The notes: generated by a model from the letters alone, not told the origin. A stretch of 64,000 nucleotides of DNA from Mycobacteroides chelonae CCUG 47445 (GCF_001632805.1 NZ_CP007220.1:4898001-4962000); one strand, 5' to 3'; counted from the stretch's first letter, positions 1 through 8,656 are shown. Program-made: numbers and translations.

Positions 1-2
1 CT

Positions 3-425
3 CTGGCCCGCGCGCGTCGACATCTCGATCGCTCCGGTGCCCAGGAGGTGACTTTGGCGGTGACCGGCGGCATCCGCACCCCGGCCGATATGGTCAAGGC
101 GCTGGCGCTGGGCGCCGACGCCATCGGTTTGTCCAACGCCGCACTGCAAGCCATCGGCTGTGTCGGCATGCGCGCCTGCAACACCAACACCTGCCCTGTC
201 GGCATTGCCACCCAGAATCCAGCGCTGCGTGATCGTCTGCCCATCGACCTTGCGGCCGCCCGATTGCACCGATTCCTGCAGTCCACCGTCGAGCTGATGA
301 CGATACTGGCCAGGGCATGCGGGCATCGCCGCCTCGCCGACCTGGAGCTCGACGATCTCGTCACATTCGACCGCGACTTCGCATACCTCAGCGCAGTCCC
401 CTACGCAGGAGCGATACCACTGTGA
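3..425 (+). CDS. FMN-binding glutamate synthase-family protein, C-terminal part (5' truncated)
   Basis: Only the C-terminal 140 codons are in the window. The frame is open from base 3 and ends in the TGA at 423-425. It carries the GG-[IL]-RTPAD / KALALGADA stretch typical of the FMN-binding glutamate synthase domain. This is followed by a C-x5-C-x4-C cysteine pattern, then PVGIATQ, which in glutamate synthases binds the [3Fe-4S] cluster. The stop overlaps the next start (GTGA), so the two genes are almost certainly co-transcribed and translationally coupled. Whether this is a glutamate synthase or one of the many glutamate-synthase-like oxidoreductases cannot be decided from the tail alone. 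The partner gene, a Rieske-TPP enzyme, suggests an unusual redox role. Confidence 0.85.
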   Translation: MARARRHLDRSGAQEVTLAVTGGIRTPADMVKALALGADAIGLSNAALQAIGCVGMRACNTNTCPVGIATQNPALRDRLPIDLAAARLHRFLQSTVELMTILARACGHRRLADLELDDLVTFDRDFAYLSAVPYAGAIPL

Positions 426-2365
426 CCGAACAGGAACTGGTCTGGCACAAGGCGGCTGATCAGGATGCGCTGGATGAGGGTGAGGTGACGGTCTGCCCGG
501 TGGGCCTCAAGTCCGTGGCCTTGACCAAACTGCACGGCCGTTTCGGTGCCATCGACAACCGGTGCCCCCACCAGGGCGGTCCGCTGGGCCAAGGCACCTT
601 GGAGAACGACAAGATTCGTTGTCCCTGGCATGGATTTGACTTCGACCCGTTCACCGGCGCGGCAGCCGGCGGACCCGACTTCGACGTGCTGACCTATCCC
701 GTGGACGTGCGCGAGGACGGCGTATACGTGGGCACTCCGCCGCCGGCTCCTCATGTCCGCACGGTCAGCGACGTGCTGATTGAGACCATGACCAACTGGG
801 GTGTCGACACCGTCTTCGGCATGGTCGGGCACTCGAATCTCGGTGTCGCCGAGGCGATGCATCGCGCCGAAGGCGACGGCAAATTGCGGTACTTCGGCAT
901 CAGGCACGAGGGCGCGGCGGCCTTCGCCGCCTCGGCATACGGGAAGCTGACCGGACGCCCCGCCGCGTGTTTCGGTATCGCCGGCCCAGGTTCGACGAAT
1001 CTGTTGACGGGGCTGTACGACGCGAAGGCCGATCGCGCACCGGTGCTGGCCATCTCAGGCAACGTGGATTCATCGGTGGCCGGTAAGGGCGCCTTCCAGG
1101 ACATCGATCTGCTGGCGGCCTTCGCCGACGTGTCCGTGTATTCGGCGATGGTGCGGGCGGGCTCCGACCACGCCGAACTGATGACGATGGCGCTCAAGCA
1201 CGCCATCCTGGATCGCGGTGTCGGCCATCTCGTGCTCCCCGACGAGGTTCAGGTGCTCCCCGCGCCCGACGAACCGGCCACCGGGCCGCAGGGCCGCATG
1301 CCGGATCTGCGGGTGGGCCCACCGACGGCGGCACTCGACACGGCGCTGCGCCTCATCGAATCGGCCACGCGCCCAGTGATCGTGGTGGGCGCCGGTGCGA
1401 AATTCGACATGGCAGCCATCACCGCGCTGGCCGAGCGGCTGAACGCCCCGATCCTCACCACCTTCAAGGCCAAGGGCCAGATCTCCGACCGTCATCCGCT
1501 CGCCGGCGGGGTACTGGGCCGCTCGGGGACGCCGGTTGCGTCTTGGATGATGAACAAGACCGATCTGCTCTTGGTATTCGGCGCATCGTTCTCGAATCAC
1601 ACGGGTATCTCGCCCTACAAGCCGACCATTCAGGTCGACACCGACCCACTGGCGCTCGGCCGCTTTAGACCGGTCACGGCACCCGTGCTCGGTGACGTTG
1701 GTGTGACGGCCGCGGCGCTGTCCGATGCGCTTCGGACAAACCCGGCGCTAGTCGACCAACGTCCCGAGCTCGCGGAGCGCTGGTCGGTATGGCGCACCGA
1801 AAAGGCGCGCCGGGCCGCCGCCCCCGCACATGGACGGGTGTCTGCTGCTGCCGTCTTCCATGAGCTCAACGGTTTGGTGCCCGAAAATGCAGTGCTGACA
1901 GTCGATGTGGGCAATCATGCGTACTCGTTCGGCCGCTATTTCGAGCCCACCGCACAGGCGGTGCTCATGTCGGGGTATCTCGGCTCCATCGGCTTCGGTT
2001 TTCCCGCCGCCATGGGCGCCTGGGCAGCGGCCCCGGACCGGCCCATCGTCGCGGTGACCGGTGACGGCGGTTTCGGCCAGTACCTCGCCGACTTCACCAC
2101 TGCCGTGAAGTACGACATGAACATCACCCATATCCTGCTCAACAACGGCGAGCTGGCCAAGATCAGCGAGGAACAACGCAGCTCCGAATACGCCGTGTGG
2201 CAAACCTCGCTGCACAATCCGTCTTTCGCCGAGTTCGCCCGCGACTGCGGAGCGTACGGCAGGCGCGTTGGCGATGCCGCCGAGCTGAATTCGGCGATCG
2301 CCGAGGCCCTCAGCCATCCTGGCCCTGCCCTGGTTGAGATCCTGACGGACCCACGGTCGCACTAG
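422..2365 (+). CDS. Rieske [2Fe-2S] domain fused to a thiamine-pyrophosphate enzyme
   Basis: The protein is 647 aa from the GTG at 422, chosen because it forms a GTGA overlap with the preceding stop; the frame is open further upstream, but only inside that gene. Residues about 1-105 form a Rieske ferredoxin domain with C48-x-H50 and C67-x2-H70 cluster ligands. From about residue 113 the protein is a full pyruvate oxidase/acetolactate synthase-type TPP enzyme: the E163 region (RHEGAAAFAASAYG) matches the catalytic Glu of the PYR domain, and the C-terminal GDGG...NN motif binds Mg-TPP. Family members decarboxylate 2-oxo acids. A fused Rieske cluster implies electron transfer away from the TPP adduct, and the FMN/[3Fe-4S] protein upstream is a plausible acceptor (inference). 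The substrate is unknown. Confidence 0.9.
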   Translation: MTEQELVWHKAADQDALDEGEVTVCPVGLKSVALTKLHGRFGAIDNRCPHQGGPLGQGTLENDKIRCPWHGFDFDPFTGAAAGGPDFDVLTYPVDVREDGVYVGTPPPAPHVRTVSDVLIETMTNWGVDTVFGMVGHSNLGVAEAMHRAEGDGKLRYFGIRHEGAAAFAASAYGKLTGRPAACFGIAGPGSTNLLTGLYDAKADRAPVLAISGNVDSSVAGKGAFQDIDLLAAFADVSVYSAMVRAGSDHAELMTMALKHAILDRGVGHLVLPDEVQVLPAPDEPATGPQGRMPDLRVGPPTAALDTALRLIESATRPVIVVGAGAKFDMAAITALAERLNAPILTTFKAKGQISDRHPLAGGVLGRSGTPVASWMMNKTDLLLVFGASFSNHTGISPYKPTIQVDTDPLALGRFRPVTAPVLGDVGVTAAALSDALRTNPALVDQRPELAERWSVWRTEKARRAAAPAHGRVSAAAVFHELNGLVPENAVLTVDVGNHAYSFGRYFEPTAQAVLMSGYLGSIGFGFPAAMGAWAAAPDRPIVAVTGDGGFGQYLADFTTAVKYDMNITHILLNNGELAKISEEQRSSEYAVWQTSLHNPSFAEFARDCGAYGRRVGDAAELNSAIAEALSHPGPALVEILTDPRSH

Positions 2366-2381
2366 AGGATCCCCCTCTGGG

Positions 2382-2408
2382 TTATCCACAATCGGCGGTT
2401 TGTCCACA
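2382..2408. promoter_or_regulatory. Tandem DnaA-box-like 9-mers upstream of the DUF222 gene
   Basis: TTATCCACA lies at 2382-2390 and TTGTCCACA at 2400-2408, in the same orientation with an 18-bp period. Both match the DnaA box consensus, the second in the TTGTCCACA form used at mycobacterial origins. They sit between the TPP-enzyme stop and the GTG of the HNH gene. A role in DnaA-linked expression or as part of the 13E12 element boundary is inference. Confidence 0.5.
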
Positions 2409-2460
2409 GCCAGGGTCTGGTGCACGATGCGACTCAGCAGATTCCCCTAGGATCGAAAGT

Positions 2461-3798
2461 GTGTTCGATTCATGGGGAGACGCCGATCTGATCGATGCGA
2501 TCACGTCGGCACAGCGGGCCGAGGCGCGGGCATGTGCCCGACGGTTGCACGCTATCGGCGTGCTCGTCGACCGGCACGCTGACCTCGACAAGGCCGATGT
2601 GCGTGACCATCACCCCCTAGATCGCTGGGACAGGGTTGCCGCCGAAATTGCAGCGGCTCAGGGCATCACCCAGGCGTTGGCCTCCAGCCAGATGCGGTAC
2701 GCCCAGGTTCTGCGGCACCGCCTCACAGCAGTCGCTGAACGCTTCACCGCCGGTGATCTTGATTTCAGGACTGTCGCACTGATCGTCAACCGGACCGAAC
2801 TCGTCGACAACGACGCCACGGTGACCCAGGTGGATACCGCGATTGTGCGGGCCCTGCCCCGCTGGGCGCGCTGGTCACACAAACGCATCAGTGCGGCACT
2901 CGATGCGTTGGTGCTTCACTTCGATCAGGACGCCGTGCGGCGCAACAGATCTGCCAAGGAAGCCAGGCATATCGAAATCCGCCCCGCCGGCACCGGGGAA
3001 CCCGTCGCCGAGATCTGGGGCACCCTGCAGGCCCCCCACGCCGTCGCGCTGGACAAACGCCTAGATCTGCTGGCCAACACCGTGTGCCCAGCAGATCCAC
3101 GCACCAAAGCCCAGCGCCGTGCGGACGCGGTCGGCGCGCTGACGCGGGGTCTTGATCAGATGCGTTGCACCTGTGGACGTCCTGACTGTGCAGGACGCGA
3201 TATCGCCGATGTCGCAGTCGTCGTCAACGTAGTCGTCAACCAATCCACCCTCGACGGTCAAGACGATGTACCCGCCCATATCCCAGGCTTCGGGGTGCTC
3301 GCCGCCGATCAAGCGCGCACCGTGGCCTCCGGCGCCCGCACTCGGACGCTTGCCGACTCCCACAGCACTGGGTATCGCCCATCCGATGGGCTTATGTCCT
3401 TCGTGCGATCCCGCGACCAGCTGTGCCGATTCCCAGGCTGCGAGACCGCCGCCGACCGGACGGACACCGACCACACCGTGCCGTGGGCCACTGGCGGTCC
3501 CACCACCGGCACCAATCTGAAAGCGTTGTGCCGCAAACATCATCTCCTCAAGACCTTTGGCGGCTGGACCGAGGTCCAGGAGCCCGACGGCACCGTGCAC
3601 TGGAAGGCTCCGACGGGGCACACCTATGTCACCACTCCTGCCAGCCGCTTCCTCTTCCCCGCCCTTACCCGCTTGCGCACCCGAAAACAGGAACGCGACC
3701 GTCGGCGCCAGTCGGAACGAAACCTCAACCGCCACAATCGACTACAACGCGAGGCTGCACTGGCCGCACTCATCGCCCAGGATCCGCCACCCTTCTAG
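2461..3798 (+). CDS. DUF222/HNH endonuclease domain protein (13E12 repeat family)
   Basis: The protein is 445 aa from GTG. The N-terminal ~300 residues are the alpha-helical DUF222 region. The C-terminal part carries an HNH nuclease signature: a Cys pair around LCRFPGCE, then D-T-D-H, GG-T...NL, and LCRKHHLLK. It belongs to the mycobacterial 13E12 family (REP13E12), which occurs in many copies per genome and in M. tuberculosis serves as the integration target of prophage phiRv1. The function of the host protein is not established. No flanking repeats or phage genes are visible here, so this copy looks unoccupied. The intact catalytic HNH residues suggest an active nuclease. Confidence 0.9.
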   Translation: MFDSWGDADLIDAITSAQRAEARACARRLHAIGVLVDRHADLDKADVRDHHPLDRWDRVAAEIAAAQGITQALASSQMRYAQVLRHRLTAVAERFTAGDLDFRTVALIVNRTELVDNDATVTQVDTAIVRALPRWARWSHKRISAALDALVLHFDQDAVRRNRSAKEARHIEIRPAGTGEPVAEIWGTLQAPHAVALDKRLDLLANTVCPADPRTKAQRRADAVGALTRGLDQMRCTCGRPDCAGRDIADVAVVVNVVVNQSTLDGQDDVPAHIPGFGVLAADQARTVASGARTRTLADSHSTGYRPSDGLMSFVRSRDQLCRFPGCETAADRTDTDHTVPWATGGPTTGTNLKALCRKHHLLKTFGGWTEVQEPDGTVHWKAPTGHTYVTTPASRFLFPALTRLRTRKQERDRRRQSERNLNRHNRLQREAALAALIAQDPPPF

Positions 3799-3807
3799 GC
3801 GCCCTAC

Positions 3808-4443
3808 CTATTCCGGCCAGCTATTGGCCCGGATCAGCTCGACCAGATCCGCCCGCACGAAGGACGGATCGAAATGCGCGAGCACATCGGCATTCATGTT
3901 GCCGAACGTACTGTTCGGCCGATGCCGATTGCCCTCGAAGAAGGCGCTCAGGATCCTGTTCTTGAAGTCGGGCCGCGGATGCGCGGCGGTCACCGCATCT
4001 AAATCCTCGGCAGACAACGCATCCCGCGCTATGCCGACCACATCGGTTTCAACCCCAGCGGTAACCAGAGCCACCTCCGGGCTCAAGAACTCGGTAATCC
4101 CGGGCGTGGTGTGCAGCGCGATCGCCAGCCACACGTTCTGTGCCTCCTGCGCACCTACCCCGCGTTCGGTCAGGAAGTCGCGGGCCGCGTTTGCGCCGTC
4201 TACCTCGAAGCGCAGCTGCGAGTCCCGGAACCTCTCGGTAAGACCGATGTCATGGAACATCGCGCCGGCGTACAGCATCTCCAGATCGGGTTTCACACCG
4301 CGACGTTGACCCTGTAACGCACCGAGCAGATACACCCGGCGGGAGTGGTGAAACAGCAGATCGTCCTCGGTGTCGCGGATGAACTCGGTGATCTCGCGGA
4401 CCAGCGGGGTATCCGGGATCTCGACTCCGGCAATCTCGGTCAT
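3808..4443 (-). CDS. HD-domain phosphohydrolase-like protein
   Basis: The protein is 211 aa. It has an HD-superfamily metal site: H32/H33 early, then the paired H64-D65 in the stretch AMFHDIGL, as in cyanamide hydratase-like and other small HD proteins. The substrate cannot be told from sequence. The gene is convergent with the DUF222 gene (9 bp apart) and divergent from a GlxA-type regulator, with 151 bp between the two starts. That arrangement makes the regulator at 4595 its likely controller. No signal peptide is visible, so it should be cytosolic. Confidence 0.85.
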   Translation of the reverse strand: MTEIAGVEIPDTPLVREITEFIRDTEDDLLFHHSRRVYLLGALQGQRRGVKPDLEMLYAGAMFHDIGLTERFRDSQLRFEVDGANAARDFLTERGVGAQEAQNVWLAIALHTTPGITEFLSPEVALVTAGVETDVVGIARDALSAEDLDAVTAAHPRPDFKNRILSAFFEGNRHRPNSTFGNMNADVLAHFDPSFVRADLVELIRANSWPE

Positions 4444-4594
4444 GGCATCTCCTCATATCTGGCGGAACGTGTCCGGCTGAACTGGGTCACCTACGAGTCT
4501 CTGGCGCAGACACTCGCGGGTGGGAGGTGCGCAACCGCCGTCGATCCCACAGATCCGGACATGTGCGCGGTCGCGCATCTGCGATCCTGAGGTC

Positions 4595-5554
4595 ATGTCC
4601 GATGAGCGGCTCATCACCATCGTCGTGTTCGACGGCATGAAGCTGCTGGACCTGGCCGGTCCCGCCGAGGTGTTCGCCGAGGCCAACCGATTCGGCGCGA
4701 ACTACCGGTTGGTGGTGGCCTCGGTCGACGGGCAAGACGTGGCGACATCCATCGGGTCAGCGTTCTCGGTGACCGCGACAATCGACTCCATCGAGTCCAC
4801 GGACACCGTGTTGGTGGCCGGCGGGGATGTGCTGATCGGGCGCCCGTTGGATCCCGCACTCGTGGACGCCCTGGCCCGAGTACCCGCGCGTTGCCGGCGC
4901 ATCGCATCCATCTGTACGGGCGCCTTCCTGCTCGCACAGGCCGGTGTGCTCGACCATCGTCGCGCCACCACGCATTGGCGTCATACCAGGTTGCTGCAGC
5001 GGGCGTTTCCGAACATCACCGTCGAGCCCGATGCGATCTTCGTCAGGGATGCAGATGTTTTCACCTCGGCCGGGGTGTCTGCGGGTATCGACCTGGCGCT
5101 GGCGCTCGTCGAGGACGACTACGGATCAGACATCGTGCGCGAGGTGGCGCGGTCACTGGTCGTCTATCTCAAACGCGCGGGCGGACAGTCCCAGTTCTCG
5201 GTCTTCGTGGAGTCGGCGCCACCCGCGGGCTCGGCGCTGCGCCCGGCGACCGACGCGATCGCCGCCGACCCCGCCGGCGATCACAGCGTCAGCAAGCTGG
5301 CCGCGCGGGCGGCGCTGAGCACCCGCCAACTCACCCGGCTCTTCCACACCGAATTGAGCACTACGCCAGCACGATACGTGGAGCTCGCCCGAATCGATGC
5401 GGCCCGCGGCGCGTTGGACGCGGGCAGCACCGTCGCCGAAGCCGCTCGAATCGCAGGATTCGGCAGCCCCGAGACCTTACGGCGAGTGTTCGTCAGCGAG
5501 TTGGGAGTCTCACCGAAGGCCTACCGCGACCGGTTCCGAACCACCGCACGCTAG
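4595..5554 (+). CDS. GlxA-family transcriptional regulator (DJ-1/PfpI plus AraC HTH)
   Basis: The protein is 319 aa starting at MSDERLITIVVFDG; the open frame begins 25 codons earlier, but this ATG opens directly on the first beta strand of the domain. The N-terminal ~170 residues are a DJ-1/PfpI-like amidotransferase fold, with the Cys of ASICTGAFLLAQAG at the nucleophile elbow. The C-terminal ~100 residues hold two AraC helix-turn-helix motifs (VSKLAARAALSTRQLTRLF and VAEAARIAGFGSPETLRRVF). Such proteins sense small amine or nitrile-type ligands and regulate adjacent genes, here probably the divergent HD-protein gene. Its 3' end overlaps the convergent metallo-hydrolase gene by 4 bp. Confidence 0.92.
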   Translation: MSDERLITIVVFDGMKLLDLAGPAEVFAEANRFGANYRLVVASVDGQDVATSIGSAFSVTATIDSIESTDTVLVAGGDVLIGRPLDPALVDALARVPARCRRIASICTGAFLLAQAGVLDHRRATTHWRHTRLLQRAFPNITVEPDAIFVRDADVFTSAGVSAGIDLALALVEDDYGSDIVREVARSLVVYLKRAGGQSQFSVFVESAPPAGSALRPATDAIAADPAGDHSVSKLAARAALSTRQLTRLFHTELSTTPARYVELARIDAARGALDAGSTVAEAARIAGFGSPETLRRVFVSELGVSPKAYRDRFRTTAR

Positions 5555-6174
5555 TGCCCGCGCGCCACCCAATCGTCATAATGCACGATCTCGTCGCCGA
5601 TGGTGGTCGTGTCGCCATGACCGGTGTAGACCACGGTATCGGCGGGAAGCGGGCCGAGACGTCCAGAAATGGATCGCAGAATCGTAGGGAAATCGGAGAA
5701 CGACCGCCCGGTGGCGCCCGGCCCGCCCTGGAACAGGGTGTCGCCCGAGAACACGGCCCGCAACTCCGGTGCGTACCAACATACCGAGCCCGGCGAATGA
5801 CCCGGCGTGTGCAGGGCGTGCAGTTCCAGTGCGCCGACGGCCAGCACCATGTCGTCCTCTACTGCACGGAAATCCTTGTCCGGATGAGTCATTCGCCACA
5901 GCACGTCGTCAGCCGGATGTAACAGCACCGGTGCGTCCAGCGTTTGACTCAACTCAGGAGCGACGGTGATGTGGTCGTTGTGGCCGTGAGTACACACCAC
6001 CGCGACGACATTGCGCCCGGCGACGGCCTCAACGATCGGCTCCGCCGAATGGGCGGCATCGAAGACCACCACATCGTCGCCCTCACCAACGATCCAGATA
6101 TTGTTGTCGACTTCCCAACTGCCGCCATCGAGTTCGAAGGTTCCGCGGGTCACGACCCGCTCAATGCCACTCAT
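5551..6174 (-). CDS. MBL-fold metallo-hydrolase (glyoxalase II-like)
   Basis: The protein is 207 aa. The zinc-binding motif H-x-H-x-D-H is present as THGHNDH at about residues 62-68. It is followed by further ligands in LHTPGHSPGS (His) and FSGDTLF (Asp), and a C-terminal VYTGHGD. This set is typical of small glyoxalase II-like hydrolases that act on thioesters such as mycothiol conjugates. The exact substrate is inference. It lies 22 bp downstream of the epimerase gene on the same strand and may be co-transcribed with it. Confidence 0.9.
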   Translation of the reverse strand: MSGIERVVTRGTFELDGGSWEVDNNIWIVGEGDDVVVFDAAHSAEPIVEAVAGRNVVAVVCTHGHNDHITVAPELSQTLDAPVLLHPADDVLWRMTHPDKDFRAVEDDMVLAVGALELHALHTPGHSPGSVCWYAPELRAVFSGDTLFQGGPGATGRSFSDFPTILRSISGRLGPLPADTVVYTGHGDTTTIGDEIVHYDDWVARGH

Positions 6175-6195
6175 CCGTCGACCTTTCGCATGGTT

Positions 6196-7251
6196 TCAGT
6201 ATTGCGGATCGCCCCAGCACCGGTCGATCGCACGCCATGGATCGGCGAAACGCCCGCCCATCCCGCGGTACGGCGACTGGGATTTGAGCGCGGCCCACAC
6301 TATCGGCGCTACCAATCGCAATGGTCCACGCCGCCACCCCACCGCGGCACTGGTCTGAGCATGCATCACGGGTAGCGAATGTCGCTGGAAGCCAAGGACT
6401 TGTTGAGAACGTTCGGTATCCATCCAATCAGTGACGAACCAGCTCCGATCATCGTCGGGATCGCCCCGCCGTCCCGCCGGAACGCCGCCGACAAGCCCCA
6501 TTGCGGCCGCCGTTTCGGATGCGATGGCCGACTGCGTGGTGCGATGGGAGCTGTCGCCGCCGATCAGGAAGACCTCACGTACCTGGCTCGTCGATACCGC
6601 GGCGCAAAAGGCCTGTGCAACATCGCGCACATCGACGGTCTGGATCCGGCCGTCCGACGGAAGCACCGCTTCAAACCGCAGCAAGTTGGGATCAATGCTC
6701 CACCGAGGTGCCGACGTCAAGACCCCGCCGAGCCGTAGCACAACCCATTCAAGCGCCGACGAAGTCACCAGCTTCTCGGCGGCAACCTTGTTGGCGCCGT
6801 AGAGATCCCTCGGGTTGACCGGCGTCTGAGCGGTGAGCAGCCCCTTGTCACGATGCGGGTTTCGGGTGCCGTACACCGCGACGCTGGAGGCCAGGATGAA
6901 GCGCGGCGCCGATGCGAGGCCAGCGGTGGCGGCAACGAGATGCCCCGTCGCCTCGACGTTGACTGCCTGCGCCAAGGCCCGATTCGCGTAGCAGAACGGC
7001 GGAATCAGCGCCGCGAGGTGAACAATCGCTGCGGGCGCCACGGATTCGATCAACGTGGTGGCCTCGGCGACGGATGTCAGGTCAGCCCAGTGCACCTGCA
7101 CTCCGGGTGGCAGACGTTCCGCACTCCGCAGGTTCGCCGGTGTGCCCAGATCCGTGGCGGCCACCGCGTACCCCTGTGCCGCGAGGGCATCCACAACAGC
7201 GCATCCCACCAGGCCGAACGCCCCGGTCACCAGAACACGATCACCGGCCAC
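6196..7251 (-). CDS. NAD-dependent epimerase/dehydratase family protein
   Basis: The protein is 351 aa from the GTG at 7251, chosen because a GGAGG ribosome site sits 5 nt upstream and the next residues (DRVLVTGAFGLVG) begin the first Rossmann strand. An upstream in-frame start at 7329 would add 26 residues with no domain. The glycine motif GxxGxxG (TGAFGLVG) and the Y-x3-K pair (YGANKVAAEK) of extended SDR enzymes are both present. Sugar-nucleotide or hydroxysteroid-type chemistry is possible. The gene diverges from the patatin gene at 7407 across a promoter region with two GACANNTGTC palindromes, one of them in this gene's own leader. Confidence 0.88.
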   Translation of the reverse strand: MAGDRVLVTGAFGLVGCAVVDALAAQGYAVAATDLGTPANLRSAERLPPGVQVHWADLTSVAEATTLIESVAPAAIVHLAALIPPFCYANRALAQAVNVEATGHLVAATAGLASAPRFILASSVAVYGTRNPHRDKGLLTAQTPVNPRDLYGANKVAAEKLVTSSALEWVVLRLGGVLTSAPRWSIDPNLLRFEAVLPSDGRIQTVDVRDVAQAFCAAVSTSQVREVFLIGGDSSHRTTQSAIASETAAAMGLVGGVPAGRRGDPDDDRSWFVTDWMDTERSQQVLGFQRHSLPVMHAQTSAAVGWRRGPLRLVAPIVWAALKSQSPYRGMGGRFADPWRAIDRCWGDPQY

Positions 7252-7265
7252 GCCCACCTCCAAAT

Positions 7266-7357
7266 AGACAAGTGTCCAGCCACTAAATTGCTTGTGGCCG
7301 AGGTCATATATGCGACCTATCGCACCCACTATTACCGAAAATCAGACACCTGTCCAG
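7266..7357. promoter_or_regulatory. Two GACANNTGTC palindromic operators in a divergent promoter region
   Basis: AGACAAGTGTCCAG at 7266-7279 and AGACACCTGTCCAG at 7344-7357 agree at 12 of 14 bases, and each contains a GACA-N2-TGTC inverted repeat. The first is 15 bp from the epimerase start and the second about 50 bp before the patatin start. This is the layout expected when one dimeric repressor, probably TetR type, controls both divergent genes. The regulator is not encoded next door. Confidence 0.55.
7301..7318. repeat. Inverted repeat AGGTC-N8-GACCT between divergent genes
   Basis: AGGTC at 7301-7305 pairs with GACCT at 7314-7318 around an AT-rich centre (ATATATGC). It lies midway between the two GACANNTGTC palindromes. 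It could be a second operator or overlap a -10 region; sequence alone cannot separate these. Confidence 0.35.
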
Positions 7358-7406
7358 AAAGGCCATGCGGCCGCCCGGCTCTCCGGCGGATCGCTAGTGT
7401 TGGACC

Positions 7407-8252
7407 ATGACAACGGCGTTCGTGTTGTCCGGTGGCGCCAGCCTCGGGTCGATACAAGTCGGCATGTTGCAGGCGCTGACAGAGGCGGGCGTCACTCCCG
7501 ACCTCATCGTCGGCACGTCCGTGGGTGCCCTGAACGGCGGCTGGCTAGCCGCTCGCTCCGATATGGACGGCGTGAACGCACTCGCCGATCTGTGGCGTTC
7601 GCTCTCACGCGGTGACGTCTTTCCCACCAACCTGTACACGGGGTTCCTGGGGTTTGTCGGTCGCCGTCGCAGCCTGGTTTCGGATTCGGGCCTGCGCCGA
7701 TTATTGCGAGAAAACCTGGAGTTTCACCGGCTCGAAGACGCGCCCATTCCCTTGCACGTTGTCGCGACGGACGTGCTCACCGGCAAAGACATTCTGCTGT
7801 CGCGCGGTAATCCGATCGACGCGATCGCCGCCAGTGCCGCTATCCCCGCCGTGCTGCCGCCGGTGACTATCGACGGGCGGGACTACATCGACGGCGGCGT
7901 CGTGAACAACACCCCTCTCTCCCACGCTGTTTCGCTCGGCGCCGACGAGATCTGGGTGCTGCCCACCGGATACTCATGCGCTCTTCACGAAGCCCCGAAA
8001 GGTGCGCTGGCCATGGCGTTGCACGCCACCACACTGGCCATCAACCAACGCCTGGCCGTGGATGTGGCCCGATTCGAGGGAACCGTCGACCTGCGGGTGG
8101 TGCCGCCGCTGTGTCCCGTCCGTATCTCACCGATCGACTTCTCGCATTCCGGTGAGCTCATCGACCGTGCACGCGCGCAGACCCTCCGATGGCTACTTAT
8201 GCCGAGATTCAAGATCAATCAGGCAGATCTGCTGGAACATCAGCACGACTGA
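7407..8252 (+). CDS. Patatin-like phospholipase family protein
   Basis: The protein is 281 aa. The patatin catalytic dyad is complete: the glycine-rich oxyanion hole GGASLGS (residues 9-15), nucleophile S38 in GTSVG, and D162 in the DGG motif. The family hydrolyses acyl esters of phospholipids or other lipids. It resembles short RssA/YchK-type bacterial patatins, with no signal peptide or membrane segment. A coiled-coil protein gene follows 26 bp downstream in the same direction. The divergent epimerase gene and the shared palindromes suggest co-regulation. Confidence 0.92.
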   Translation: MTTAFVLSGGASLGSIQVGMLQALTEAGVTPDLIVGTSVGALNGGWLAARSDMDGVNALADLWRSLSRGDVFPTNLYTGFLGFVGRRRSLVSDSGLRRLLRENLEFHRLEDAPIPLHVVATDVLTGKDILLSRGNPIDAIAASAAIPAVLPPVTIDGRDYIDGGVVNNTPLSHAVSLGADEIWVLPTGYSCALHEAPKGALAMALHATTLAINQRLAVDVARFEGTVDLRVVPPLCPVRISPIDFSHSGELIDRARAQTLRWLLMPRFKINQADLLEHQHD

Positions 8253-8278
8253 GCACACCGAGCTGTAATACTGACGGC

Positions 8279-8647
8279 GTGGTGCTCGACGACACCCCAG
8301 AGAAGGGCTCGCCCGCTTCCCGCAGCGGGCGTGAGCGGATCCAGAAACTGGCCCGCGCGGCACTCAACGCAGACGTCACCGTCGAGCAGCTCGACACCGT
8401 ACTCACCGACATGTCGGCCGTTCTCATCGACATGAACGACACACTTGGCGTCATCGGCGAACTCACACCCCGCATGATGCTCGTCGTCGAGCGCATGGAG
8501 AACGTCATGACGCGCATCGAGCGGATCGTCGGGCTCGCGGAATCTGTGCTCACACCAGTCACCGTCACCGAGTCCGCCGTGCGTAGCGTCCTCGTGTCGT
8601 TCCAGAACGAGATCAAGCGACGGCTGAGTCCGCCACGCGCTGACTAG
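8279..8647 (+). CDS. Small helical (coiled-coil) protein of unknown function
   Basis: The protein is 122 aa from GTG at 8279 (a second GTG follows immediately at 8282). I do not recognise a named family. Residues ~15-110 are predicted by eye to be continuous amphipathic helix with a heptad-like pattern of Leu, Ile, Val and Met (VEQLDTVLTDMSAVLIDMND, then MMLVVERMENVMTRIERI). There is no Cys, signal peptide or transmembrane stretch. It lies between the patatin and nitroreductase genes with short gaps (26 and 9 bp), so it is probably part of one transcript. A phasin-like or scaffold role at lipid surfaces would suit the neighbours but is only a guess. Confidence 0.75.
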   Translation: MVLDDTPEKGSPASRSGRERIQKLARAALNADVTVEQLDTVLTDMSAVLIDMNDTLGVIGELTPRMMLVVERMENVMTRIERIVGLAESVLTPVTVTESAVRSVLVSFQNEIKRRLSPPRAD

Positions 8648-8656
8648 AGTGACGCC

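Noticed and set aside
2373..2390. DnaA boxes as evidence of a replication origin
   Set aside because: Only two boxes, no AT-rich unwinding region and no dnaA/dnaN genes nearby.
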